Shown here piece after piece: positions 1 to 8,700 of a DNA stretch of 10,239 nt (positions are counted from its first letter, which is position 1; each line of letters starts with the position of its first letter). The DNA lies in NCBI GenBank assembly GCA_018970845.1, contig JAGWVO010000104.1:1-10239 (forward strand), given 5' to 3'. Made by a program: the position numbers and the translations under genes. The notes beneath the pieces were generated by a model. The model was not told where the DNA came from, ran no database searches, and saw only the letters and a program-made list of their open reading frames with translations. This stretch comes from Planctomycetota bacterium. Its GTDB lineage: Bacteria > Planctomycetota > Planctomycetia > Gemmatales > Gemmataceae.

Positions 1-1337
1 CCCTCGGGTTGGCGATGGCCACCGGGGCCTCGGCATTCATGCTGCGCGGGCCCATCACCGAATGGATGGATGGCCCTGACCAGATTGAACCGGCGGATGG
101 AAATTCGCCGGGGCAGCCAGGGGCATCGGATCAGGTGACGCTGTCGGCGCAGGCGCGCGGGAACCTGAACCTGGCCAGCAAGCCCCTCAAGCCGGTCTCC
201 TACTGGAAGACGATCGATATCCCGGGAATGGTGATCGACAGGCCGGGCTTCAGCGACAGGGGCGTGGTGGCCCCGGCGACTGGAGTGATCAGCAGGATTC
301 ATCAGCAGGCGGGTACGGCAACAAAGCCGGGGGAAGGCCTGTTCACCATCAAGTTGCTCAGCGAGTCGCTTCACCAAACGCAAAGCGAGCTTTTCAAGGC
401 CGTGCAGGACATTCGGCTGGCGCGATCGCAGCGGGAAAGGCTCGCGGCGGCGGCGGGCGCCGTGGCGGAAGCGCGCATCATCGATGCCGACAACCAGATC
501 ACCCGTCTCGAGGTTGGCGCCAAGGCCTACCGAACGGAACTGGTCAACCGAGGACTCACCAGGGAGCAGATTGACGGCATCGCCGAAGGCCGGTTCATCA
601 GCGAGATCGTGGTGACGGCGCCGGAACGGCCCGCGGTGGAGGGGGTGCCCGCCAACGCGATCGACCACTACGAAATTCAGGAAATACGGGTGGAACTGGG
701 CCAGCAAGTCCAGGCCGGCCAGACGCTGTGCCTGCTTTCGAACCATCAGTTGCTCTCCATCGAGGGACGCGCCTTCCGCGATGAAACGGTTCTGCTCGAG
801 CGCGCCGCGCGGGAAGGCTGGCCTGTCGGCATCGACATGGGTGAAACCGCCGGCGGGGACTGGCCGCCACTCGAACCGTTCTCCAAGGTGACCTACATCT
901 CCAACAGCATCGATCCTGAAAGCAGGACGTTCAGGTTTCTGCTTCCCTTGGAAAACCAGTCGAAAACCGTCGAGGTCGGCGGAAGGCGGCAATGGCTGTG
1001 GCGATTCCGTCCCGGCCAGAGGGTCAGGCTGCTGGTGCGTTTCGACCGCGTGGACGATGTGTTCGTGCTCCCCGCGGCTGCCGTGGCGCGCGAGGGTCCG
1101 GAGGCTTATGTTTTCCGGCAGAACGGCGACTCGTTCGACCGCAAGCCGGTGCGCCTGATCCACCTCGACAGGCGCGACGCCGTCATCGCCAACGACGGCG
1201 CGGTGCCTCCCGGGATTCATGTGGCGCAAACCGGCGCGGCTCAGCTCAACCGCATGCTGAAGGGCCAGTCGGGAACCGCTCCCAAGGGTTTTCATGTGCA
1301 TGCCGATGGCAGCGTCCACTACGGCAGCCACGAGTAG
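1..1337 (+). CDS. Heavy-metal RND efflux periplasmic adaptor (HlyD/CusB family), 5' partial
   Basis: Membrane-fusion subunit linking an RND pump to an outer-membrane channel. The frame is open to the left edge. The first visible residues (Leu-Gly-Leu-Ala-Met-Ala-Thr-Gly then Ala-Phe-Met-Leu) look like the end of an N-terminal membrane anchor, so the TTG at 9 is probably not the start. Numbering from that TTG (442 residues to the TAG at 1335): a lipoyl/barrel-sandwich half at about 86-115 (GVVAPATGVISRIHQQAG), an alpha-hairpin at about 116-190, the second lipoyl half at about 197-243, a beta-barrel at about 245-350 and a membrane-proximal domain at about 350-420 (FVLPAAAVAREGPEAYVFRQ). The last 15 residues hold four His (429, 431, 437, 441), a possible metal-binding tail. 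I see no Cys-containing heavy-metal-binding domain in the visible part. The pump gene starts 9 bp downstream. The family is clear; the metal is not. Confidence 0.9.
   Translation, partial: LGLAMATGASAFMLRGPITEWMDGPDQIEPADGNSPGQPGASDQVTLSAQARGNLNLASKPLKPVSYWKTIDIPGMVIDRPGFSDRGVVAPATGVISRIHQQAGTATKPGEGLFTIKLLSESLHQTQSELFKAVQDIRLARSQRERLAAAAGAVAEARIIDADNQITRLEVGAKAYRTELVNRGLTREQIDGIAEGRFISEIVVTAPERPAVEGVPANAIDHYEIQEIRVELGQQVQAGQTLCLLSNHQLLSIEGRAFRDETVLLERAAREGWPVGIDMGETAGGDWPPLEPFSKVTYISNSIDPESRTFRFLLPLENQSKTVEVGGRRQWLWRFRPGQRVRLLVRFDRVDDVFVLPAAAVAREGPEAYVFRQNGDSFDRKPVRLIHLDRRDAVIANDGAVPPGIHVAQTGAAQLNRMLKGQSGTAPKGFHVHADGSVHYGSHE
1293..1334 (+). other. His-rich C-terminal tail of the adaptor
   Basis: The final residues 429-442 of the adaptor contain four histidines plus Asp and Glu in the pattern HVHADGSVHYGSHE. 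Acidic/His-rich tails at this place are common in PVC-group metal efflux adaptors, as I recall. A role in periplasmic metal capture is inferred; no structure of this tail is known to me. Confidence 0.6.
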
Positions 1338-1342
1338 GAGGG
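1337..1342 (+). promoter_or_regulatory. Ribosome binding site of the RND pump gene
   Basis: GGAGGG begins on the last base of the adaptor's TAG stop and lies 4 bp before the ATG at 1347. The overlap with the stop fits translational coupling of adaptor and pump and supports this ATG. Confidence 0.75.
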
Positions 1343-1346
1343 CCCG

Positions 1347-4300
1347 ATGCTCAACCGTGTCATCCGTGCCGCGCTCGAAAACCGCGGAATGGTTCTCCTT
1401 TTGGCCATCCTCACGATGGCTCTGGGAGCATGGTCGGCGGCACGGCTTCCCATTGATGTTTTCCCGGACCTCGACCGTCCCCGGGTGGTGATGCTCACCG
1501 AATGTCCGGGAACCTCTCCAGAGGAAGTGGAAATCCTGGTCGCCCAGCCGATTGAAACGGCCATCCTGGGCGCTCCCGGCGTGCAGGCCGTGCGGAGCCA
1601 ATCCAGCCAGGGGCTCGCGGTCACTTATGTCGAGTTCGGCTGGCGGACGGAAACTCGCGCGGCCCGCCAAATCGTCCAGGAGCGCCTCGCGGCCATTTCC
1701 GGGATGCTGCCGCCGGGAATCCGCCCGCTCATGACTCCCCCAAGCTCCATCATGGGGCAAATCATGCACGCGGGCCTTCAACGCCAACGGGGGCCCACGG
1801 GTGGGGAATTGGCACCTGTCACGGGCATGCCATGGATGGCGGAAAAGGACGGGGCATCCCTCAAGCTTTGGAACACCATGGGAACCCGGAATCCCGATCT
1901 CTGGAAACCGGTTGCCATTGGCCGGACCGAGTGGGCCCATTCGGAAAAAGGCTGGACAGCGAAATTTCTTCATGAAAACAAAAACCGCTCCGTCTCATTT
2001 CCAACCCCGGGCGCCGACCGGATGGAACTGCGGACCATCGCCGACTGGATCATCAGGCCGCGCCTGCTGAGGGAACAGGGAGTCGCCGAGGTGATCGTGC
2101 TCGGGGGCGACCGCAAGCAATTCCAGGTGCTGGTGGATCCGACGGCCTTGCACGAGTACGGCGTCAGCATCCAGGAGGTGGACAAGGCGATCCAGGAAAA
2201 CAACCTGAACGCCAGCGGCGGCTTCACGGAGGAAGGGCAGGTGGAACGGCCGATCCGCGTGATCGCGCGCCTCGGCCCGGGTTCCGGCAAGGTGATCGAC
2301 GACCTTTCCAAGATTCCGGTCAAGGCGACGGGCCCCCGCCCGATCCTGCTTGGGCAGGTCGCGGACATTGCCGAGGGCCCCGGCCCCAAGCGCGGCGATG
2401 CCGGCATCGACGGGAAGGATGCCGTCGTCATCACCGTGGTGAAGCAACCGCACGCCGACACCCGCGAGGTGACGAACCGGGTGGAAGCCGTCCTGCGGGA
2501 TATCGAATCTTCACTGGATCCCGGCTTGGCCATCCAATCCGATCTCTTCAAACTCAGGGATTTCATTGATCGGGGGATCCACTATGTCAGCGAGGGATTG
2601 GCCATCGGGGCCGTGCTGGTGGTGGTGATCCTTTTCCTGTTCCTGCTCAACCTCCGCGCCACATTCATCACCCTCACGGCCATACCCCTGTCGCTGGCGG
2701 TCACGGCCCTGGTGTTCCAGGCCACCGGACTCCTGTTCAACACCAACCTTTCCATCAATGTGATGACACTTGGCGGAATCGCCGTGGCGATGGGCGAACT
2801 CGTGGATGACGCGATCGTGGATGTGGAGAACATCCACCGGCGGTTGGGTGAAAACAGCATGCTGCCGAATCCCAAATCCGCGCTCAGGGTGGTGTATGAA
2901 GCCAGCCTGGAGGTGCGATCGGCCATCGTTTACGGCACCGCCGTCGTGGTGCTGGCATTCGCTCCCCTGTTCGCGCTCTCGGGCGTGGAGGGAAGGCTGT
3001 TCGCGCCTCTTGGCGTGGCCTACATCGTCTCGATCCTGGCGTCATTGCTGGTTTCGCTGACGGTCACCCCGGTGCTGTCCCACCATCTTCTCGGTCGGGC
3101 CCGGGGCCACGCCAGGGGCGACGGCCTGCTTCTCCGGGCCCTCAAGTTCCTTGCCGCCCGCCTGATCCGCTTCAGCATGGCGAGGGCCGGCCTTCTGATC
3201 GTGCTCACATGGACCGCGGTGGCGTGGGCCGGATGGCAATTCACCCGGCTCGGTTCCGACTTCCTTCCGAAGTTCGACGAAGGTTCGATCCAGATCAATG
3301 TGACCTTGCCGGCCGGCGCCTCCCTGCAGGCCTCCAATGATGTGGCGGCCCTGATCGACCGGCGCCTGCGCCTGATGAAGGCCGATGAGGCGCGTCCCGA
3401 TGCCCCGGTTCGCCATTTCGTCCGGCGCACGGGCCGGGCGGAACTCGACGAGCATGCCGAACCGGTGGGAAAGTCGGAATACATCCTCTCGATGAACGGG
3501 ACCTCACCTGTCGGTAGGGCTGAGATGCTGGCCCTTTTGCTTGCCGACCTGCGCGAGAATGTCCCCGGGGTCGAATTCGAGGCGGAGCAACCGATGGCCC
3601 ACCTCATTTCCCACATGCTTTCAGGCGTGCAGGCGGAGATCGCCATCAAGGTGTTCGGTGACGACCTCGACCAACTGGGAGCCCTCGCCGGAAAAATCAG
3701 GGCGGTGATCGCGACCATCCCGGGGATCACTCCCCCCGTGGTGGATCCGCAGGAGACGGTCGACGAGCTTCACATCGTCCCACGAACCGACGACATGGCC
3801 CGTTTTGGGCTTTCGCGGCAATATGTCGCCCAGTTCATTGAAACCACGATGCGGGGAGAGGTGATTTCCCAAATACTCGAGGGGCAAAGGCGGTTCGACC
3901 TCGTGTTGAAACTCAACGCGGCCCACCGGACCGATTACTTGCAGTTGGGTGAGTTGAGGATCGACCTTCCCTCGGGCAAGGGACAGGTCCGCCTGAAGGA
4001 CATCGCGGACATTCCCGAAGCCGCCGGCGGCCCGAACCAGGTCAACCGGGAGAATGTGCGCAGGAGGGCCGTGATCCGCTGCAACACCCAGGGACGCGAC
4101 CTGGGAAGCCTGGTTGCCGAGATCGGGCGGCGGGTCGATGCCGGCGTCCGGTTGCCTCCGGGATATTTCGTGGAATATGGCGGCCAATTCGAGGCCCAAA
4201 AATCCGCCGCGAGCCTGATGGTGGTGCTGGCCCTGGCCTCGTTGGCGGGGGTGTGCCTGGTCCTGCACGCGCTCTTTCCGTCCGCCATGATCTGCATGCA

Positions 4301-4790
4301 GATCATGAACGCCGTGCCCACGGCGTTCGTCGGCGGCGTGATCGCGCTGGCGATCACGGGCCAGACGGTCACGGTGGCCAGCCTTGTCGGCTTCGTTTCG
4401 CTTGGCGGAATCGCCGTGCGGAATGGAATCCTGTTGGTGGCGCACTATGTTCATCTTATTCATGATGAAAAAGCGGCCTTCTCACCGGAAACCATCCTGA
4501 GGGGCAGCCTCGAGCGACTGGCGCCGGTGCTCATGACGGCGCTCACCGCGGGAATCGGCCTCGTCCCGTTGGTGGCGGGAGGCCAAAAGCCGGGGCTGGA
4601 AATCCTGTATCCGGTCTCCACGGTCATCCTGGGCGGATTGGCGACCTCGACCTTCTGCGAGTTCCTCATCCACCCCGGGCTTTTCTGGCGCTTCTCGGGC
4701 AACGATGCCATCCGATCGGCCCGCGGTGCCGTTGCGGTTTCCAGCGGCCAGGCCAAATCATCCGAGTTGCTTTCCAACCCTGTTTCCTGA
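1347..4790 (+). CDS. RND inner-membrane metal efflux pump, CusA/CzcA (HME-RND) family
   Basis: Proton-driven trimeric pump of the inner membrane exporting a metal ion, 1147 residues. Visible parts: TM1 at about 13-32 followed by the typical PIDVFPDLDRPRV; first porter domain to about 400; TM2-TM7 at about 416-630; second porter domain at about 640-950; TM8-TM12 at about 952-1112. The TM4 signature is GELVDDAIVDVEN (483-495), with Asp487, Asp488 and Glu494 in the usual proton-relay place. The second porter domain has the HME-type HMLSGV (756-761) followed by IAIKVFGDDL. Of the three CusA Cu/Ag methionines only this Met757 seems kept, so the substrate is open. Residues about 145-225 are an insertion relative to E. 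coli CusA. Family length is usually near 1040-1070, and the excess matches this insertion. It lies 9 bp after the adaptor and 10 bp before the His-rich lipoprotein, most likely one operon. Confidence 0.95.
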   Translation: MLNRVIRAALENRGMVLLLAILTMALGAWSAARLPIDVFPDLDRPRVVMLTECPGTSPEEVEILVAQPIETAILGAPGVQAVRSQSSQGLAVTYVEFGWRTETRAARQIVQERLAAISGMLPPGIRPLMTPPSSIMGQIMHAGLQRQRGPTGGELAPVTGMPWMAEKDGASLKLWNTMGTRNPDLWKPVAIGRTEWAHSEKGWTAKFLHENKNRSVSFPTPGADRMELRTIADWIIRPRLLREQGVAEVIVLGGDRKQFQVLVDPTALHEYGVSIQEVDKAIQENNLNASGGFTEEGQVERPIRVIARLGPGSGKVIDDLSKIPVKATGPRPILLGQVADIAEGPGPKRGDAGIDGKDAVVITVVKQPHADTREVTNRVEAVLRDIESSLDPGLAIQSDLFKLRDFIDRGIHYVSEGLAIGAVLVVVILFLFLLNLRATFITLTAIPLSLAVTALVFQATGLLFNTNLSINVMTLGGIAVAMGELVDDAIVDVENIHRRLGENSMLPNPKSALRVVYEASLEVRSAIVYGTAVVVLAFAPLFALSGVEGRLFAPLGVAYIVSILASLLVSLTVTPVLSHHLLGRARGHARGDGLLLRALKFLAARLIRFSMARAGLLIVLTWTAVAWAGWQFTRLGSDFLPKFDEGSIQINVTLPAGASLQASNDVAALIDRRLRLMKADEARPDAPVRHFVRRTGRAELDEHAEPVGKSEYILSMNGTSPVGRAEMLALLLADLRENVPGVEFEAEQPMAHLISHMLSGVQAEIAIKVFGDDLDQLGALAGKIRAVIATIPGITPPVVDPQETVDELHIVPRTDDMARFGLSRQYVAQFIETTMRGEVISQILEGQRRFDLVLKLNAAHRTDYLQLGELRIDLPSGKGQVRLKDIADIPEAAGGPNQVNRENVRRRAVIRCNTQGRDLGSLVAEIGRRVDAGVRLPPGYFVEYGGQFEAQKSAASLMVVLALASLAGVCLVLHALFPSAMICMQIMNAVPTAFVGGVIALAITGQTVTVASLVGFVSLGGIAVRNGILLVAHYVHLIHDEKAAFSPETILRGSLERLAPVLMTALTAGIGLVPLVAGGQKPGLEILYPVSTVILGGLATSTFCEFLIHPGLFWRFSGNDAIRSARGAVAVSSGQAKSSELLSNPVS
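1779..2021 (+). other. Insertion of about 80 codons in the first porter domain of the RND pump
   Basis: Between the conserved MGQIMHAGL (136-144) and LRTIADW (228-234), E. coli CusA as I recall it has only about 13 residues; here there are 83. The segment is rich in Trp (five: 163, 175, 186, 196, 203) and Met, with many Lys, Asn and Glu. My count over 1921-2010 gives about 53% G+C, below the surrounding coding DNA. Reading frame continues intact through it. The exact borders are approximate. Its role is unknown; it should lie in the periplasm. Confidence 0.65.
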
Positions 4791-4795
4791 AAGGA
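4791..4795 (+). promoter_or_regulatory. Ribosome binding site of the His-rich lipoprotein gene
   Basis: AAGGA directly follows the pump's TGA stop (4788-4790) and lies 5 bp before the ATG at 4801. It fixes the start at 4801 instead of the upstream in-frame ATG at 4705, which would lie inside the pump gene and would place the signal peptide deep in the protein. Confidence 0.7.
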
Positions 4796-4800
4796 ATCCC

Positions 4801-5280
4801 ATGCTTCAATCCAGATTTGCCATCGTGTTTCCCTGCGCCATTATGCTGGCCATGCCCGGCTGCGCGGACAAGAAAAACGCCAAACAGCCATCAGCGAAGG
4901 CCGAAAAACACGACGATCACGATCATGGCGCCGGCCCCCACGGCGGCACGATCATCGAGCTGGGAAAACACCATGCCGAATTCACGGTGGATCATCCGGC
5001 CAAGAAGGCCACCGTATACATCCTTGATGGTTCCGCGAGGAAGGCCGAGCCGATCCAGGCGGCCAAGCTGCTCTTGAGCATCAGGGAACCGCGCTTCCAG
5101 GTCGACATGGCGCCCCTGCCCGAGGAAGGCGATCCGGCCGGCAAGGCTTCGCGCTTTGTCGCCACGCATGAAAACTTCGGCAAGGAGCGGGAGTTCGAGG
5201 GCACCGTCAGCGCCGAAATCGACGGCACCCCGATCCTGGGCGACTTCAAGGAGAAGGCCCACGCCGGGCACAAGCACTGA
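4801..5280 (+). CDS. Small His-rich periplasmic protein, putative lipoprotein, of the metal efflux operon
   Basis: 159 residues. The N-terminus (MLQSRFAIVFPCAIMLAMPGC) looks like a signal peptide ending in a lipobox-like LAMPGC. Cys21 would be the lipidated residue, although Pro at -2 and Met at -3 make the lipobox imperfect. A Lys/Ala-rich stretch (22-36) is followed by a His/Asp cluster (HDDHDHGAGPHGG, 37-49) and HH at 57-58 plus His65. The rest (about 58-150) reads as a beta-rich domain with a TVYILDG strand at 71-77. The end is again His-rich (HAGHKH, 154-159). I recall similar short proteins next to HME-RND genes in PVC bacteria, but know no named function. Periplasmic metal binding or chaperoning for the pump is inferred from the histidines and the operon position 10 bp after the pump. 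It contains no DNA-binding or catalytic motif that I can see. Confidence 0.8.
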   Translation: MLQSRFAIVFPCAIMLAMPGCADKKNAKQPSAKAEKHDDHDHGAGPHGGTIIELGKHHAEFTVDHPAKKATVYILDGSARKAEPIQAAKLLLSIREPRFQVDMAPLPEEGDPAGKASRFVATHENFGKEREFEGTVSAEIDGTPILGDFKEKAHAGHKH

Positions 5281-5293
5281 TCCCGGGAGGGGT

Positions 5294-5794
5294 TCACACC
5301 GGCCTCAGCGCCTCCTTGCACCCGGGGCACGAATAGACCACGCCGCGGGCGTGGCGGCGCTGGCGGACGATGGTGAACCGCCACTCCCGGCAGGCGCAGC
5401 GGAACGGGAAGGTGCGCGCCGGTTGCCGCGCGGGAGTCGTCTCGTAGTGGTGGCAGCGCGTCGCGGGCAGGCCGAAGGCGGCCATCACCGCCTTCCAGCC
5501 GGGCCCGTGCGGCCTGATCCTCGCCCGCCCGGCGATCACCCTGTCCACCACATGGGCCACCTCGTGCCCCACGGTGCGCACGAGGAAATCCTCGGTGTTC
5601 TCCTTGAGCAGCCCCAGGTTGAACCGCAGGAAAGGCAGGGCGCCCGCGGGAAACCACGCCTGCCCCGCCGTTCGGCCCTTGAGGTCGAAGAACACCTCCA
5701 CCCGGCGGAACACCCGGCCGAACCTCTCCTCGGCCAACGCGAAATACCGCTCCACGGCGCCGGCGGCGGCGAGCCTCAACTCGGCGTCGGTCAT
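5294..5794 (-). CDS. sprT: SprT-family zinc metallopeptidase
   Basis: 166 residues, close to E. coli SprT (about 165). The zincin motif HEVAH is at 77-81 (Glu78 catalytic, His77 and His81 ligands), and a third ligand is likely His96 in HGPGWKAVMAAFGL. The C-terminal zinc ribbon has paired Cys133/Cys135 (FRCACREW) and Cys156/Cys159 (YSCPGC). The family includes the eukaryotic SPRTN protease that cuts DNA-protein crosslinks; bacterial SprT proteins are poorly characterised, so a cytoplasmic protease role is inferred. The ATG at 5794 is chosen because it begins 2 bp after the stop of the upstream giant gene with a good ribosome binding site, and MTDAELRLAAAGAVERYF is a normal SprT beginning. The same frame stays open for 2.2 kb further upstream, but there it only overlaps the giant gene. 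Co-transcription with a secreted redox protein has no clear functional logic. Confidence 0.9.
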   Translation of the reverse strand: MTDAELRLAAAGAVERYFALAEERFGRVFRRVEVFFDLKGRTAGQAWFPAGALPFLRFNLGLLKENTEDFLVRTVGHEVAHVVDRVIAGRARIRPHGPGWKAVMAAFGLPATRCHHYETTPARQPARTFPFRCACREWRFTIVRQRRHARGVVYSCPGCKEALRPV

Positions 5795-5796
5795 GC

Positions 5797-8700
5797 CTAC
5801 TCCACCACCATCGTGCCGTTCATCACCATCCAGTGCCCCGGGAAGGTGCAGACGAACGGATAGCGGCCCTTTTCCCGGGGCACCTGGAAATGGATCGTGA
5901 ACTTCTCCCCGGGAAGCACCACATCGGTGTGGGCGATGACATCGCCTCCGGGGGGAATGTACTGCCTGGCCAACGCCTCCGGATCCGAAATGAGGAGATT
6001 GGATTCGGCGCCGACCTTCTGAAGGGTTCCCGGCTTGAGCAGGGCCCAGTTGTGCGGCACCACATCGGGGTTCGAGAAGGTGAGCGCCAGTACCTCGCCG
6101 GCCTTGGCGCTGACCACCTTCTGCCTGAACGACAGGTTGGGCCCGGCTTCCACCTCCACCTTGCGCGCCCCCGCCATGGGGAAGCGCCAGCGGTTGGGCA
6201 CCGCCTTCACGGCCATCGCGATGTCCGCGAGGACGGGATGCGGCAGGATCGCCTTCGGCCTGGGGGCGTAGCCCGGATGGCCCGTGAAGTCGGGCGCCAG
6301 CTTGTGCGCCGTGGCGAACAGGTGGGTCGGCCGTCCCTCGCCGGTCCGCAGGAACACCTGCACCTGGTTGGCCGGCTGCAGTTCCGGCACCTCGAGGAAC
6401 ACGCCCTTGCCGCCGTCGGTGACATGGGCCGAGGCCACCTCGAGGATGTCGTGCCCCTTGAGGCCATGGTGCCTGGCCGAGTATTCGGAGGAGCCGTAGC
6501 CCGGCCCGTAGCGGTAGTTCCACGACATCACGAGGCGGTTGGCCGGATCCGCCACGGCGCGCGGATCGACGGGAAGCGCGTATTTCAGGTGGATGCCGTT
6601 GGCGTGAACGCGGATGGCCACGGGAAGCTGGACCGGATCGCCGGTGTGGCGCACGCGCTGGACACCGCCATCGGCGAGCGCGTAGGTGCCCCATCCCTGC
6701 ATGCCGACGACATAGAGCTGGCCGTCGGCGGGGCTGAAGCGGCCGCGGTGGGCGCCCGAGATGAACTCGCCGGGAAGGGGCACCACGGCCCCCTGGGGCT
6801 GCCCGTCGACGGTGTCGCGCAGCAGCAGGAAATGCGAGCAGGCGCCGAAGGAGAAATGCAGGTCGAGCCCCTTGAGGGGCCCCCACCGGTCGGAATCGAT
6901 GGACGCCTGCCCGCCGGCGGAGTTGTCGAGCCCCCGCGGCAGGTAGACCAGGGGCAGGTCGGGCGCCTTGCCTCCCCTGGGGCCGCCGAAGCCGTAAAAG
7001 CCCCCCTGGCGCGCCTGGCAGATCATGCTCGCCGGGGTCCAGTCGCCCTCCGAGCACGGCACCGTGATCGCCCCGTCGGCCGAGACGCCGATGCCGTCGG
7101 GATTGCGGAAGCCCGTGGCGACCACGGAGGCCGACTTGCCGTCGGGCGCCACCCGCACAACGCCCTGGTTGCTGCTGGCGAACACCAGCGAGCCGTCCTT
7201 TTCCCTTTGCAGGCCGCAGATGAAGTCGTGGCCGCCGGTGGATGTCTCGAAGGCGTTGCAGAAGCACTCGTGGAAGTCGTATTCGCCGTCGCCGTTGAGG
7301 TCCTTGAGCCGGGTGACCTGGTCGCGGCACAGAACGAGCGGATCGCCATCGACAACGATCATTCCCAAGGGCTGGTGCAGGCCCGAGGCCACCTTCCGCC
7401 AGACCGGGGCCTGGAGGGCCTCGTCCACGCCATCCACGCGCCAGACATCGCCCTGCATGGAACAGACCAGCATGGCCCCCTCCGGCAGGAAGGCGAGGTC
7501 GCCGGGGAAAATCGGGCTGTTCCACGGGTTCTTGAACGGCACGGGAATCGTGTCGATGGCGTAAGGCCGGCCCTTGCCAAGCTCGCCCTTCACGGCGAGG
7601 CGCTCGGGCCATTTGGCCGGCCCGCCCTTGGCCAGGTGGGCCAGGGGATGGCCGCTCCTGGGGCCGGCGACGCGCGTGAACCGGCCGTTCTCCACCCAGG
7701 CGGAGTCGAGATGGTCGATGCCGTCGATGGAGTAGGCGAACACCACGCGTTGGCCGTGGCGGTAATGGCCCTGGTACGCGAACGGCTTGGCAGGCTTGGC
7801 CCCCTCGGGACGGGGCAGCAGGTCGCCGGCCGGCTTGAGGCCGTCCATGAACCCGTGGCGGATCTCGCCCATCCGGAGGAACCCGCCCTTCCACAGCGCC
7901 TCGTAGCAGAGGGTTTCGGGGTTGAAGCAGGCGGCCATCTCCCCGTTGTCGCCCAGTCGCACGCACACCCCGCGGCGGACCGTCAGGCCGGGAGCGCGGA
8001 ACACCCCGGCCAGCACGGGCCCGAGGTCGGCGCGGGTCCATTCGGCGCCCTTCCAGGTGTTCTCGTTCTGGTTGCCCCAGTGCCCGTGCTTGCCCGACTC
8101 GAGCCCGGGGAAGGCCGTCACCACCGGCGGCCGGTCCTTCATCGCCGCGAAGTGCAGCGCCTGCTTCTGGTAAAACTCATACAACCGCTCCCGATTGGGG
8201 AATTTGTCGTGCCAAGGCCAGTCCGCAGGCTCGATCGGGCCGCGGGCGAACTCGAAGCCCTCCACCTTGTGAACCATCGGTGGCTTGGGCAAGGCGCCCG
8301 CCACCGCCGGATCCTTGCCCAGGTCGAGCAGGAACCGGCACAGGTCGGCGAGGTCGGGTTCGGGCATCGCCTCGGCCAGGCCCGCCGGCATGAGGCTGCC
8401 GATGGCCTTGAGTTCCTCGATGTCGCCCCGGGGAACCGTGATCTCGTTGCCGGTCGTAGCCTCCCGGAACACCACCTTGGAGGCCGTTTCCGACACCTTG
8501 TAGCCCTGCGTCACCTTGCCGTCGGCCGTGGCCAGCGCGAAGGCCTGGTATCCCTCGCGGACGACATGCCCGGGGTAGAGGACGCCCTCCACCACCACCT
8601 CGGGAGGCTGGCAGCGGCCGATCTCGCTGAGGTCGGGGCCGACGACGCCCCCCTGCCGGCCCACCTTGTGGCAACCGAGGCAGGCGTGTTTCGCCGAGGC

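Noticed and set aside
1970..2566. Antisense open frame of 198 codons over the pump insertion
   Set aside because: It runs past the insertion into conserved pump sequence, has Ser/Arg/Pro-rich content and no recognisable domain.
3621..4463. Antisense open frame of 280 codons opposite the RND pump
   Set aside because: His/Asp/Arg-rich translation without domains; it is the mirror of conserved transmembrane codons and has no promoter or gene neighbours on that strand.
4705..4800. Upstream in-frame ATG extension of the His-rich lipoprotein
   Set aside because: It would overlap the pump's C-terminus and bury the signal peptide; the ATG at 4801 has a ribosome binding site at a good distance.
5294..8041. 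A 915-codon open frame on the - strand reaching far upstream of sprT
   Set aside because: Only the last 166 residues resemble a protein (SprT). The rest is Arg/Pro/Gly-rich low-complexity sequence overlapping the giant gene in another frame, as expected at high G+C.
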